From: Eubacteriaceae bacterium
GTDB lineage: Bacteria > Bacillota > Clostridia > Lachnospirales > Lachnospiraceae
NCBI GenBank assembly: GCA_902362875.1
Contig: CABIYF010000058.1
Span: 1-5,712 of the forward strand
Length of the DNA: 5,712 nucleotides
Direction: 5' to 3'
In this document: piece after piece, positions 5,667 through 5,712 of the stretch
Position numbering within the stretch: the stretch's first letter is position 1
Layout of the letters: the number at the start of each line of letters is the position of its first letter
Made by a program: the position numbers and the translations under genes
Notes under the pieces: generated by a model
Seen by the model: only the letters and a program-made list of their open reading frames with translations
Told to the model about the DNA's origin: nothing
The model's database searches: none

Positions 5667-5712
5667 AACAAATTTTTATTTTATTGTTTCTGAAGACATC
5701 CAGAAAGAGTTC

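Overview
The window looks like chromosomal DNA of a low-GC, gut-type clostridial Firmicute, most likely Lachnospiraceae. Evidence: a clostridial-type 23S rRNA 3' end, A/T-rich codon use, strong AGGAGG-type ribosome binding sites, and relatives of sensor and regulator families common in that group. Genus cannot be fixed from the sequence; Anaerostipes or Coprococcus-like is only a guess.

Layout, left to right. Positions 1-90 are the 3' end of a 23S rRNA gene, followed by a spacer with no 5S rRNA or tRNA and an intrinsic terminator (181-210). Next is a broken sensor gene (236-765): a lipoprotein signal plus the start of a solute-binding domain, joined to two shreds of a histidine kinase, the second in another reading frame. 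From about 830 to 1194 there is no convincing long gene. The stretch holds strongly structured DNA/RNA: a two-tier hairpin, an 11-bp stem, a long rod-like hairpin ending in a U-tract, a hairpin just before the next ribosome binding site, and a possible 29-codon small ORF. It is the apparent 5' leader of mgtE (1195-2592), a CBS-domain magnesium channel, yet I see no M-box magnesium riboswitch.

After the mgtE terminator, a sigma-A-like promoter (2682-2711) leads a two-gene unit. The first gene (2764-3852) is a 362-aa phosphoribosyltransferase-like protein of unknown substrate, with a nearly complete PRPP-binding motif. The second is codB (3890-5155), a cytosine permease. Together they suggest uptake and handling of a nucleobase; no cytosine deaminase is in view. 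A strong A-flanked, U-flanked hairpin (5173-5217) ends this unit and probably also terminates the convergent minus-strand gene.

That last gene (5244-5666, minus) is a degenerate GGDEF-like domain in which the GGDEF signature is SSMQY but an RxxD motif sits at I-site spacing. It lacks upstream domains and may be a 5'-truncated remnant.

Best leads: the unexplained structured leader before mgtE, the phosphoribosyltransferase-codB pair, and the decayed sensor next to the rRNA operon.
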